64,000 nt of DNA from contig CALRNH020000016.1 in assembly GCA_943369485.1 (NCBI GenBank), forward strand, positions 1-64,000, given 5' to 3'. This DNA is from ATX-6F1 sp943369485. GTDB lineage: Bacteria > Cyanobacteriota > Cyanobacteriia > PCC-6307 > Cyanobiaceae. The notes beneath the pieces are model-generated. The model worked only from the letters and a program-made list of their open reading frames with translations. It made no database searches and was not told the origin of the DNA. Positions 1-7,882 of the stretch are shown here, one piece after another (the stretch's first letter is position 1; the number at the start of each line of letters is the position of its first letter). The position numbers and the translations under genes are program-made.

Positions 1-73
1 CCTGATTGAGTAGCTGCTCGGCAGTGCGCAGCTTGCGGATGATCTGCTCGGGGTTGTGGCGCTTGCGTTTCAT
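1..73 (-). CDS. IS3-family transposase OrfA, N-terminal fragment (cut by window edge)
   Basis: The 24 visible residues start MKRKRHNPEQIIRKLR, the opening of the helix-turn-helix OrfA of IS3-family transposases. OrfA binds the element's ends and is normally joined to the DDE-domain OrfB by programmed -1 frameshifting. An AGGAG ribosome binding site lies just upstream of the ATG at 71-73. The rest of the gene and OrfB lie outside the window, so activity cannot be judged. Confidence 0.8.
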   Translation of the reverse strand, partial: MKRKRHNPEQIIRKLRTAEQLLNQ

Positions 74-148
74 GGGGCTTCTCCTGGCCAAGTCTGGCCG
101 GTAGGGAAGCTCTCATAAGGGCTGGTTCAGTTTTTGGGGTCCACGTCA
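1..148 (-). mobile_element. End of an IS3-family insertion sequence
   Basis: The left edge of the window is the 5' end of an IS3-type element that extends out of the window. It contains the start of a transposase OrfA and, beyond it, a terminal sequence that read inward begins TGACGTGGACCCC and continues into CAAAAACTGAACC, typical of IS3-family inverted repeats. The outer boundary is placed at the CA at 147-148 because IS3 ends are usually 5'-TG...CA-3'. Immediately outside lies an open pilin-like reading frame with no start of its own, so the element appears to have inserted into a minor-pilin gene. The other IR and the target duplication are not visible. Confidence 0.75.
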
Positions 149-445
149 GGCTGGCAGGCCCCAGGCGATGGGGTGCTGCCGGCCTGCCGCGGGGCGCTCA
201 GCGATCTGGGCGACCACCAGCGCGGTGAGGGGGTGGAATGGGCGAGCAATTTCCCGCTGAGCCTGCGCTTCAGCGCCAATGGCCTGGTGATCGATGGCGG
301 CACCGCCGTGGTCTGGGGACGCGGCACCGGCCTGCAGCGCTGCGTGGTGATGGCGTTACCCCTGGGGGTGACGCGGGTGGGCCGCTACATGGGCGATCCC
401 GAGGCGCAGCTCAGCGGCAACTGCGTGCGCGACGGGGCGCTATGA
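149..445 (+). pseudogene. FimT/GspH-like minor pilin, C-terminal fragment truncated by the IS
   Basis: The frame is open straight out of the IS end and codes about 98 residues resembling the C-terminal beta-rich part of FimT/GspH pseudopilins: SLRFSANGLVIDGGTAVVWG, then a Cys-containing segment and a C-terminal NCVRDGAL. The prepilin leader and hydrophobic helix are missing, presumably on the far side of the IS. The stop overlaps the ATG of the next gene (ATGA at 442-445), as expected for a minor-pilin operon. It should be non-functional because it has no signal for membrane insertion or PilD cleavage. Confidence 0.65.
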
Positions 446-942
446 ACCAAGCCAAATCTCAAGCCAACGCGGGGTTCACCCTGGTGGAGCTGTTGATCGC
501 CCTGGCGCTCGCCCTGGTGGTGGGTGGGGCGATCGTGCAGGCCCTGCTCGCCAGCACCGCCTACAGCCAGAGGCTGGCACGGCAACTGCGCCAGCAGGAG
601 TTTGCCCAGCGGGCTCTGCGGCTGGTGGAGAGCGACCTGCGCCGGGCCGAAGCGGTGAGCACCGATCCGGCCAGCGCGCCGGCGGCCTGCAACCTGGGGG
701 GCCGCACGCCGGTGCTGCACCTGAGCCTGGGGCCGAACCGAGCGCCGATCACCTACTCCCAGGGGGCGGCGCCGAGCGCGATCTGGGGCGGCCAGGTGCT
801 GATGCGCTGCGGACCCGCCTTCGGGATTGACGGAGCCCAGAACCTCGCTGGGGCCTGGCAGAACCGCGTGGTGCTCGATGGGATGGAGGAGCAGGCGGAC
901 TTGGGGGAGCAGATCCAGCGGCGGTCGGCGCTGGGGGGGTGA
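442..942 (+). CDS. PilW/PilJ-like type IV minor pilin
   Basis: This is a 166-residue prepilin-like protein. A short basic leader ending in NAG precedes the class III prepilin signature GFTLVELLIALALALVVGG (residues about 10-28), with Gly-1, Phe+1 and Glu+5 in place for PilD peptidase. The remaining globular part carries Cys residues, including LMRCGP, which is also found in the PilW-like protein at 964-1614. The start is the ATG overlapping the stop of the upstream FimT fragment. Its upstream operon is broken by the IS, so expression may depend on a promoter within the element or be lost. It converges on the minus-strand operon, with a gap of only 21 bp. Confidence 0.75.
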   Translation: MNQAKSQANAGFTLVELLIALALALVVGGAIVQALLASTAYSQRLARQLRQQEFAQRALRLVESDLRRAEAVSTDPASAPAACNLGGRTPVLHLSLGPNRAPITYSQGAAPSAIWGGQVLMRCGPAFGIDGAQNLAGAWQNRVVLDGMEEQADLGEQIQRRSALGG

Positions 943-963
943 ACGTGCTGTTGAGAGGTTTAT

Positions 964-1614
964 TCAGGAAGTGGGAATCAGGGTCACCTTGGTGACGCTC
1001 TCGATGCCGGTGCGGCTCACGTTGCGGGTGCCGCCAGGGTCAGTGAGTGTGAGGCTGTAGGTCACCGCTTCGGTGTCGGTGGCATTGGCCAGGGTGAGCG
1101 TGGCGTTGCGATGCACGATCGCTGAGGTCGTTGAGCCTGAGGTGTTGAGCGCTCCAGCATTGGTGGTGGTGCAGCTGCCGGTGGCGGTTCCGCTGCAGAT
1201 TGGTGGACCGCAGCGCATCAGGTTGGTGCCATCGGCGTAATAATGAATTTGGCTCAGAGTGCGAGTGTTTCCACTCAAGTAGGGCACATTGATCGTGAAG
1301 AGTGATGTGCCTGTTGCGCTACCCCCAGTGGCGGTAGAACATCCGGTGAGCGCTTGGGAGTAAGCCACCGTGTCGCCTTCACCGATCTCGGTTTCAAGGA
1401 ATCCGGTGATGCGGCCCAAGTCGTTGCGCAAGCCCTGGCTTGCGGCGAACGTGACGCCGGCGCGGGTGTCGCTGACAACCACCCGCATGACTCCGGCCAT
1501 CAGGATGCCGCTGATCGCGATGGCCAGCAGCATCTCAATGAGGGTGAATCCCTGGGTCGCTGGTCGGTGGCGGCGGCTCAATTGCAGAACCTGGCGGATC
1601 AGGGGGTGGTTCAT
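964..1614 (-). CDS. PilW-like type IV minor pilin
   Basis: This 216-residue prepilin has the leader ATQ|GFTLIEMLLAIAISGILMAG near residues 20-42 and a conserved Glu at +5. The body contains several Cys (TGCS, LMRCGP, ICSG, GSCTT) that probably form disulfides in the periplasm. It is the last gene of a four-gene minor-pilin operon and starts 5 bp after the FimT-like gene stops. In the family, such proteins prime or cap the pilus and may act in DNA uptake or adhesion. The LMRCGPP motif links it to the plus-strand paralogue at 442-942. The ATG at 1612-1614 was chosen because it sits just upstream of the leader; the frame remains open further upstream. Confidence 0.8.
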   Translation of the reverse strand: MNHPLIRQVLQLSRRHRPATQGFTLIEMLLAIAISGILMAGVMRVVVSDTRAGVTFAASQGLRNDLGRITGFLETEIGEGDTVAYSQALTGCSTATGGSATGTSLFTINVPYLSGNTRTLSQIHYYADGTNLMRCGPPICSGTATGSCTTTNAGALNTSGSTTSAIVHRNATLTLANATDTEAVTYSLTLTDPGGTRNVSRTGIESVTKVTLIPTS

Positions 1615-1618
1615 CGAA

Positions 1619-2209
1619 CTAGAAAGCATTGAACGTGGTGCAGGCGTTGCCTGGCGCAACGGATCCGCTGCCGATGCGCAACAGGCCCAGGGTGGCGGTG
1701 AGCTGTACGCAGCGTTGCTGGTTGTTGAAGTTGATTCGGTAGTCAGTGTCGGCCGTGGCGGACACTGATCCCCGTGGGGTGAAGGTAACGGTGGTGGGAG
1801 AGGACGGATTGAGGGCAATGGCGAAGGTGTTGTTCCCGATGATGTTCGGCACCACGATGGCCCGGGCCGTGTTGACGGTGGCGGAGACGGGCGACGTGGG
1901 GGCACAGGCCGCCGGACTGACCCTGGCCATCTCTGCTCCGGCAGCGAGCGGCGAGGTGGTGTTGAAGGTGACAATGCAGGGGGTGCTGCCGCTCTGGCGT
2001 GTCGACGCGCTGCGCACACCTTCCAGCCAGCTGGCGAGATCCTGGGACACCAGATTGACTCGTCCGCGACTCCATTCCGAGCCGATGGTGGTGGTGGTGA
2101 TCCCGAACACAATTCCGATCACGGCAATGGTGACCATCAGTTCTGCCAGGGTGAACCCTGAGGCAGCACGGGGCCGTGGCGGCTTCAGCAGGGGATTCAT
2201 GGACACCAT
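1619..2209 (-). CDS. FimT/GspH-type minor pilin
   Basis: This 196-residue pseudopilin has the prepilin motif AASGFTLAELMVTIAVIGIV at residues about 15-34, followed by a GspH/FimT-like globular domain with a long alpha-helix (DLASWLEGVRSASTRQ) and a Cys-containing beta region (residues about 65-196). FimT proteins form part of minor-pilin complexes, and some family members bind DNA during transformation. The gene overlaps the 3' end of the PilV-like gene by 13 bp and is followed closely by the PilW-like gene, so the set is likely co-transcribed and translationally coupled. Confidence 0.8.
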   Translation of the reverse strand: MVSMNPLLKPPRPRAASGFTLAELMVTIAVIGIVFGITTTTIGSEWSRGRVNLVSQDLASWLEGVRSASTRQSGSTPCIVTFNTTSPLAAGAEMARVSPAACAPTSPVSATVNTARAIVVPNIIGNNTFAIALNPSSPTTVTFTPRGSVSATADTDYRINFNNQQRCVQLTATLGLLRIGSGSVAPGNACTTFNAF

Positions 2210-2820
2210 GCCGCCACCGTGGGGTAAATCACAGCGAAACGATTGACGTTCGTGCCGGTGTAGGTGATGGAGAGCCGGTTGGCGGCCAGGTCTGCGTTCG
2301 AGCGGCTCACCACGCGCGTCACGCCGGGGACTGCGGCGCGGTTATTGATGGCTGTCACCAGAGGGGTGACCAGGCTTCCATTGGCGGTGTCGTTGCAGGC
2401 GGTGGTGAAGGCCGTGATCTGTGTTTGACCGGCAACCGTGCAGGTGTTGCCTGTGCAAGAGGTGGAGGTGGCCGGAGAGTAGTAAGTCTGCGTGCGTGGG
2501 GTTTGGCCCGTGCAGGTGAAGGCTGAGGCGCCACTGCACCAAGTGAGGGTTTCGGCCAGCTTGCGGATCTCAGCCAGGTCGGCATCAATCAGGTTGCGCT
2601 GGGCGATGTTGGTGTTGCTGGTCTGGGAGGAGCGATTGGCCACCGACGTCATCGTGGCCACTCCTGCCAGCCCAACCGTGAGGATCACCATGGAAACCAG
2701 CACCTCCAGGATCGTGACCCCGCTTTCGCTGGCCGCCTTGTGGGATACGCGGCGGGAACCTGGAGAATGGGTGGTGGATCCACGGCGGCTTGGCGCTGAG
2801 GTGGCAAAGGATCGGACCAT
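2197..2820 (-). CDS. PilV-like type IV minor pilin
   Basis: This 207-residue protein has an unusually long leader (about 34 residues) before SGVTILEVLVSMVILTVGLAG, a PilV-type N-terminal helix in which Val replaces the usual Phe at +1 and Glu+5 is kept. The C-terminal domain is rich in Thr/Ser and Cys (TWCSG, FTCTG, TSCTG, NTCTV, TACND), suggesting disulfide stabilisation. A methionine nearer the leader is absent, so the start remains the ATG at 2818-2820. It lies between the large PilX-like gene upstream (14 bp gap) and the FimT gene (13 bp overlap). Confidence 0.75.
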   Translation of the reverse strand: MVRSFATSAPSRRGSTTHSPGSRRVSHKAASESGVTILEVLVSMVILTVGLAGVATMTSVANRSSQTSNTNIAQRNLIDADLAEIRKLAETLTWCSGASAFTCTGQTPRTQTYYSPATSTSCTGNTCTVAGQTQITAFTTACNDTANGSLVTPLVTAINNRAAVPGVTRVVSRSNADLAANRLSITYTGTNVNRFAVIYPTVAAWCP

Positions 2821-2834
2821 GGCAGCCTGCAGAG

Positions 2835-4910
2835 TCAGTAGAGGGAGGTGGTGTTGGAGCTGCGGGCTGCCCAGTCGTAGACAGGCAACGAGAACAGGGA
2901 GTTCGAGGTGCCCAGGGTGTAGGCGTTGAGAGAGCCGCCGGGGACCGCCAGCCAGGTGCGGCCGGTGTTTGATGTATTGGACTGAAACTGGAGGTTGTTC
3001 ACCCAGAGGGTGCCCTGGTAGTAGGGAAAGATTGCCTGGTCGAAATTGTATTCAACGCTTCCCACTGCTGCGGTGGAATCCTGGGGATTGTTCAGCAAGA
3101 AGGTGGCGAAGGGGGCGTACACGAAGAAATCACGCATGTAGCCGTCATCACCGATGCCGATCGTGATCGGGGAGACGTTGTCGTTGCTGATCACCGTGGC
3201 GCGGTTGGTGAAGTTGGCTCCAGCTTTCGTTCCGCAGGGGGTGCTGGCGCTGGGCGAGGTGCAATAGACCTGCTGCAACTGGCCGTCGGCGTTGCCGCCG
3301 CCGACGTTGTCGACAGAAGCGTTCAGATTCAACGAGGTGGCATTCCACTCCTTGTTGAAAAAGAGGTTAATGGGGGCATTGGAGGTGTCGATATAAAAGG
3401 TGTTGTTCTGGCGCCGATTCGTGTTACTGGTGTTGACGGCGCTACCTGTGTTGCCGGAACTGGCAGCCGTGTCGTCATAGACCTTGAGACTCGTCAGGCG
3501 GCAGCTGAAGGCACCGTCGTTGGTTTTGACGCAGTAGTCGTTGATGTTCTCGCCCCCTGAGGTGGTGGTGGTGGGGGCCGACCAGGCACCCTGGGTGCAG
3601 ACGAAACTGACGACGTTGGTGCAGCTGGTGGTGCGGGTGCGCGTGATGGTGGTGGTCGCACCGTAGATGGGGCTGCAGCTGTCGGCAAAGGCCGCTGGAG
3701 CGGTGGGATTGGCCGTGACGTTGGAGGTGTTGTTGTTGGTGGTGTTGCAGAGCTGCACCTCCAGGTTGCCGCTGCCGTTGACGGCGGTGCGCAGGTAATC
3801 GCGGTTGGTACCCGTTCCAACGGTGGTGGTTTCGGTTTGGGTGGTGTTGCAGTTCCGGGTGCTGCAAGCCGTACCAGGGTTAACGGAACTCAAGGAATCG
3901 GCGGCTGAAGTGGCGTCGATCGTTAGCCCATTGGTGCAGGTCTGGCCGCTTGGGCAGGGATAGGCGGGCAGGGCGGGTAGCTGGAGGCTGATGGTGTTGA
4001 CGGCTGTACTGTCCACCGACTGGTTCGAGCCCGTGGGACCGCAGATGTTGCTGCTGGTGTTCTTGAGGCAGACCACGTTGGGCTTGTTGGTGAAATCCAC
4101 CGTGCCGTCGGCATTCAGGGTGCCGAGGCGGCCGCGGCCGAGGCCGGTGGAGAGCAGACCACCCCCAGTGACGCCGATCAGGATGCGCGGGAAGCTCGAG
4201 TCGCAGGCGCGGTTGTCGCTGCCGAACGTCTGTGTGCCCGTGCCCGTGGTAAGGCCCGTGGGCATTGAGCCGAATGACTGACTACAGCACTTCGGGACCA
4301 CCTGAAACTCGCGAGTCACGCTGGCGGTGGCGTTACGGAAACTTCCCTGCACGGTGATCTGGATGAAGCCGGGGAACTGGCCGTCGTCAAGGTCATTGGT
4401 GGTGCCAGCGGGGATGCCCCGGGGCGTGGTCCGGGCTCCAGTGGTGGGGTCGACTGAAATCACCTGCTTACTGGTCACGCGAAAGCTGCGACCACCGCCC
4501 AGGTCGTTGACCGTGGAAGGATTGGCAAACCCCACGGCTGTGGCGCTGGGGAAGACGGTGGCTGTGGCGGTGTTCTGGCTCAGACAGGGGTTCTGGTAGG
4601 CCTGGCTGCTGGCCCAGCCGGTGTTGGCTGTCACCAGCAGACGGCGGTTTTCGTCTTTGTTCAGCTCACTGATCACTGAGGCCAAGCCAGCTTCCGCCGC
4701 TTCTCTGGCTTCAGAGCTCTCGCCCTGGAACAGGGCGCCCAGATTGCCGGTTGTGGCCAGGTTGGCCATGGCCAAGGATCCAACCACCGCCGCAAGCAAC
4801 ACCAACAGAGCGACGGCAAGGGAGAAACCACCATTCCGTCGCCGCCCAGGCGAGTGACGCCTGGTCAGCAGGGTCAGGAGGAGCTTGGATTGCAGAGGGC
4901 GTTGCTTCAT
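2835..4910 (-). CDS. Large PilX-like pilus assembly protein
   Basis: This 691-residue protein has a basic N-terminus, then NGGFSLAVALLVLLAAVVGSLAMANLA-type hydrophobic helix around residues 28-50 (prepilin-like, but without the Glu+5) and a following EAREAAEAGLASVI helix typical of PilX proteins. The rest is a very long Thr/Asn/Ser-rich extracellular region with many Cys (a CC pair near residue 210 and several NTTNN-type runs), probably beta-structured and displayed at the pilus tip. The ATG at 4908-4910 is preferred over one 51 bp upstream because it gives a normal short basic leader. It is first in the operon and probably uses a promoter in the gap before the histidine kinase. Confidence 0.7.
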   Translation of the reverse strand: MKQRPLQSKLLLTLLTRRHSPGRRRNGGFSLAVALLVLLAAVVGSLAMANLATTGNLGALFQGESSEAREAAEAGLASVISELNKDENRRLLVTANTGWASSQAYQNPCLSQNTATATVFPSATAVGFANPSTVNDLGGGRSFRVTSKQVISVDPTTGARTTPRGIPAGTTNDLDDGQFPGFIQITVQGSFRNATASVTREFQVVPKCCSQSFGSMPTGLTTGTGTQTFGSDNRACDSSFPRILIGVTGGGLLSTGLGRGRLGTLNADGTVDFTNKPNVVCLKNTSSNICGPTGSNQSVDSTAVNTISLQLPALPAYPCPSGQTCTNGLTIDATSAADSLSSVNPGTACSTRNCNTTQTETTTVGTGTNRDYLRTAVNGSGNLEVQLCNTTNNNTSNVTANPTAPAAFADSCSPIYGATTTITRTRTTSCTNVVSFVCTQGAWSAPTTTTSGGENINDYCVKTNDGAFSCRLTSLKVYDDTAASSGNTGSAVNTSNTNRRQNNTFYIDTSNAPINLFFNKEWNATSLNLNASVDNVGGGNADGQLQQVYCTSPSASTPCGTKAGANFTNRATVISNDNVSPITIGIGDDGYMRDFFVYAPFATFLLNNPQDSTAAVGSVEYNFDQAIFPYYQGTLWVNNLQFQSNTSNTGRTWLAVPGGSLNAYTLGTSNSLFSLPVYDWAARSSNTTSLY

Positions 4911-5192
4911 GGACGGGACTCCGATGCTCGGGCTTTTCGCTGGGTCCAAGTTGGAGGGCAATGGTCAAGCTTGGCCTTGGAACCAGAGCGCCAGTAAGGG
5001 TTGATGTCTTGATCGTAGTGCCCTGGCAGGGGGACGAACAGCAGGGGAGGGATTGGCTTGTCTGAGAATTCCCTGGGTTCTGCAAAGGCTGATGACCACC
5101 CTGCCTGCCTGAAGTAGCGTGAAATTACAATTCAAGCTGGTTAGTATGCTTTTGCATAGCTGTTGCCATGGTTTCTGCGGTAGGCATTAAAC

Positions 5193-6671
5193 TTGCCACG
5201 CTTGCCTCCGTTGAATCCTCTGGGTTCCAGCCGTCCCCCTAACCCTGATTCCAGGCCCGCCTCCCTCCGCCGCCGCCTGTTGACCACCACCTTGCTGGCC
5301 GTTCTGGCTGGCTACGGCGTGTTGCTGTTGGTGCAGCGTGTGATCTCCTTCGAGGCGCGCGTGCAAGCCCATCAACAATCCGTGGAGCTGGTGCGATCGG
5401 AGCTGCTCACCCGTCGTTCGTCCCTCAAGGGGGCGGCTGGCCTGCAGCAATTGCTGGCTCAGATCCTCACTCCTCGTCTGCTGGTGTGGGTGGGCCTGGA
5501 GGAGGGCAATACCTACGAACTTCCCACCCCCAACAAAGCCTTTTCCCTGCCCAGCTCCATTGTCAAGCTGGTCGCCCGGGCTGACGCGGCGGCCGAATTC
5601 AAGTCAACGCCCCAGGAGTTCAGGCTCGACGGCAACACCTATGTCACCAGCAGCCAGCCGATCCAGCTGGAGGGGCGCCCGGCCCAGCTGCGTTTCGTCG
5701 AGGATTTCAGCGCCAGTGCCCAGCAGGAGCGCACGGCCCAATTGCTGCTGATCGCTGCGGCCGGCCTGGCCACCCTGTTCACCAGCCTGTTGCTGCGCCC
5801 CGTGATCCGCAGTGGCCTGAGGCCCCTGGAGAGCCTCTCTGATCGACTGGAGGGGGTCAGCTCCGAGAGCCTGGCCCAGCAGCGCATCCCGGTGGAGCGT
5901 CAGCCGGCCGAGCTGGTCCCGATCGCCACGGCCTTCAATGGTCTGCTCGAACGTCTCAGCCTCTCCTGGGATCGGCAGCGCTCCTTTGTCAATGGCGTGT
6001 CCCATGAGCTGCGCACACCGATCACCTTGATCGGGGGCTACGCCAGCCGACTGCGCCGCGGCTCGGTGGCTCTCGATGGGGAGCAGCAGGAGCAGATCGC
6101 CCTGATCGAGGCCGAATCCAGGCGCATGGCCCACCTGGTCACCGACCTGCTTGATCTCGCCCGCAGTGATGCCGGCAAGCTGCAGCTGGAGGCCCTGCCC
6201 ATCGATCCGATCGCCTGCCTCGGCAACGTCTGCGATCGGCTGCAGCGCCATGCCGGCAGCCGCCTGCAGCTGGTTCCCGCGCCTGAGCACGAGGGCTGCC
6301 TGGCGATGGGTGATGCCAAGCGCTTGGAGCAGTGCCTGGCCAACCTGATCGAGAACGCCCTCAAGTACGCCCCAGCGCCCACAACGATCACCCTGCGCCT
6401 GAGCGCGACCCCGGAGGCGTTGCTATTGCATGTGATCGACCAGGGTCCCGGCGTACAGGCGGCTGACAAGCAGATGATCTTTGAGCGCTTCAAGCGAGGC
6501 AGCAGCGCCGGCGACACGGCCGGCAGCGGCATCGGCCTGGCGGTGGTCGATGCGCTCATGCGCGGCATGGGCGGTGCGGTGTCGGTGGTGGATTCCCCGG
6601 GGGGCGGCGCCGATTTTCGCCTCCAGCTCAAGCGCGCTGCAGCAGCCGCTCCTGCCCTGGGCAGGGCCTGA
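5193..6671 (+). CDS. Membrane sensor histidine kinase
   Basis: This 492-residue kinase has TM1 at about residues 29-48, an extracytoplasmic sensor of about 130 residues, TM2 at about 183-205, a HAMP-like linker, a HisKA domain with the phospho-accepting His near residue 271 (VNGVSHELRTPITLI) and a C-terminal HATPase_c. The N box (LANLIENALKYAP), G1 (DQGPGV) and G2 (GSGIGLAVVDAL) are all present. The start is uncertain: TTG at 5193 is used, with in-frame TTG codons at 5202 and 5211. The two response regulators on the opposite strand downstream are likely partners. The last 44 bp overlap the receiver-only gene convergently. The stimulus is unknown. Confidence 0.9.
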   Translation: MPRLPPLNPLGSSRPPNPDSRPASLRRRLLTTTLLAVLAGYGVLLLVQRVISFEARVQAHQQSVELVRSELLTRRSSLKGAAGLQQLLAQILTPRLLVWVGLEEGNTYELPTPNKAFSLPSSIVKLVARADAAAEFKSTPQEFRLDGNTYVTSSQPIQLEGRPAQLRFVEDFSASAQQERTAQLLLIAAAGLATLFTSLLLRPVIRSGLRPLESLSDRLEGVSSESLAQQRIPVERQPAELVPIATAFNGLLERLSLSWDRQRSFVNGVSHELRTPITLIGGYASRLRRGSVALDGEQQEQIALIEAESRRMAHLVTDLLDLARSDAGKLQLEALPIDPIACLGNVCDRLQRHAGSRLQLVPAPEHEGCLAMGDAKRLEQCLANLIENALKYAPAPTTITLRLSATPEALLLHVIDQGPGVQAADKQMIFERFKRGSSAGDTAGSGIGLAVVDALMRGMGGAVSVVDSPGGGADFRLQLKRAAAAAPALGRA

Positions 6672-7050
6672 GGCCCGCCACCAACTCGGGAAGTTGCTCG
6701 ATCAGGCTGGTCTTGACGATGTAATCAGTGGCGCCAGCGGCGATCACTTGCTGGGCGCGGCCCAGGCTCCAATTGGCGCTGATGATCACGATCGGAGCCT
6801 GCAGGCCCTTGGCCCGCAGGCGTTGGAGCGCTCTGAAGCCATCGAGGCCCGGCAGCACCAGATCCAGCAGGATCAGATCGAAGTCTGGGCCTTGGGGATC
6901 AAGGAGAAGATCCTCCGCCGAGGCGAAGACCGTGGTGGCGCAGCCCAGGTCGGCCAGCTCAAGGGCCAGGAGCTTCCTGATCCGCGGGTCGTCGTCGACG
7001 ATCGCCACGTGGGGGCCGTCAACCATGACGGCTGGCGTGGTGTCGTTCAT
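6628..7050 (-). CDS. Single-domain response regulator (receiver only)
   Basis: This 140-residue protein consists of one CheY-like receiver. The acidic pocket is IVDDDP (residues about 18-22), the phospho-acceptor is Asp63 in LILLDLVLPGLDG, the Thr/Ser position is IISA and the conserved Lys is in YIVKTS. There is no output domain, so it probably acts by protein contact or as a phosphate sink or relay. Its 3' end overlaps the kinase gene convergently, and it lies just downstream of the OmpR-type regulator on the same strand (74 bp gap), suggesting one multi-component pathway. Confidence 0.85.
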   Translation of the reverse strand: MNDTTPAVMVDGPHVAIVDDDPRIRKLLALELADLGCATTVFASAEDLLLDPQGPDFDLILLDLVLPGLDGFRALQRLRAKGLQAPIVIISANWSLGRAQQVIAAGATDYIVKTSLIEQLPELVAGLRPCPGQERLLQRA

Positions 7051-7123
7051 CGGGTCAATCTGAATCCATCAGCGACCCCGAGCCTGAGGGTAGCCCGTCG
7101 GTTTCCTGAGAGTTGGCTGAGGC

Positions 7124-7876
7124 TCAGCGGCGGATCTCCCCTTCCCGCAGCATGAAGCCCACGCCGCGCACGGTCTGGATCAAGGTGGGCAGGTCCGGGA
7201 CTTCGATTTTCTTGCGCAGATAACGGATGTACACATCCAGCAGGTTGTCGTCCCCGAAGTGGTTCTCGCCCCACACCTCGCGCAGAATCGTTTCGCGATC
7301 CACCACGCTGTTGCAGCGTCGCAGCAGGCAGACCAGCAGGTCGTATTCGCGCACCGAGAGCTGGATCGGGCGACCACCGCGGCTCACATCGCGGGTGGAG
7401 AGGGTCACCGAGAGATCCGCCAGCTCCAGACGGTCGCGGTTGGCCGCGGCCTGGGCATAGCCAGCCCGGCGCAGCTGGGCCCGCACCCGCGCCAGCAGCT
7501 CCTCGATCGAGAAGGGCTTGAGCAGAAAGTCGTCGGCGCCCGAATCGAGCGCCTCGACCCGATCGCGCACCTCATCACGGCCGGTGAGCATCAGGATCGG
7601 GGTGAACACCCCGCTGGCGCGCATGCGCCGGCAGATCTCGACGCCGCTGAAGTCCGGCAAGGTCCAATCGAGCAGGATCAGATCGGTGGGCACCGAGCGC
7701 AGGTGAATCAGCGCCGACTGGCCATCGAAGGCCTCGTTCACCCCATAGCCCTCCACTCCCAATTCTCCGGCCAGGAGAGCGCGCAGCCGTGGGTCGTCAT
7801 CGACGATCAGCAGCTGGGCCTGGGTTTCCGTCGCGTCGGACACTCGGTGGAGGGCGGGGTGGCGAGCGGACGGCAC
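7124..7876 (-). CDS. OmpR/PhoB-family response regulator
   Basis: This protein of up to 250 residues has a receiver domain (VDDDPR, phospho-acceptor Asp70 in LILLDWTLPDFSG, Lys in DDFLLKPFS) followed by an OmpR-type winged helix with the recognition region QLSVREYDLLVCLLRR and the C-terminal hairpin QTVRGVGFMLRE. A GTG 33 bp into the frame (VSDATET) may be the true start. It is likely a DNA-binding partner of the nearby kinase. It resembles cyanobacterial metal- and redox-responsive regulators in layout, but the sequence alone does not fix its regulon. Confidence 0.88.
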   Translation of the reverse strand: MPSARHPALHRVSDATETQAQLLIVDDDPRLRALLAGELGVEGYGVNEAFDGQSALIHLRSVPTDLILLDWTLPDFSGVEICRRMRASGVFTPILMLTGRDEVRDRVEALDSGADDFLLKPFSIEELLARVRAQLRRAGYAQAAANRDRLELADLSVTLSTRDVSRGGRPIQLSVREYDLLVCLLRRCNSVVDRETILREVWGENHFGDDNLLDVYIRYLRKKIEVPDLPTLIQTVRGVGFMLREGEIRR

Positions 7877-7882
7877 GCACAG

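Noticed and set aside
5145..5158. TATGC-TTTT-GCATA palindrome upstream of the kinase
   Set aside because: The half-sites are only 5 bp, which is expected by chance, and no second copy was seen.
7259..7882. Long plus-strand extension of the DppC-like ORF upstream
   Set aside because: It is antisense to the OmpR-type regulator and shows no transporter-like sequence.
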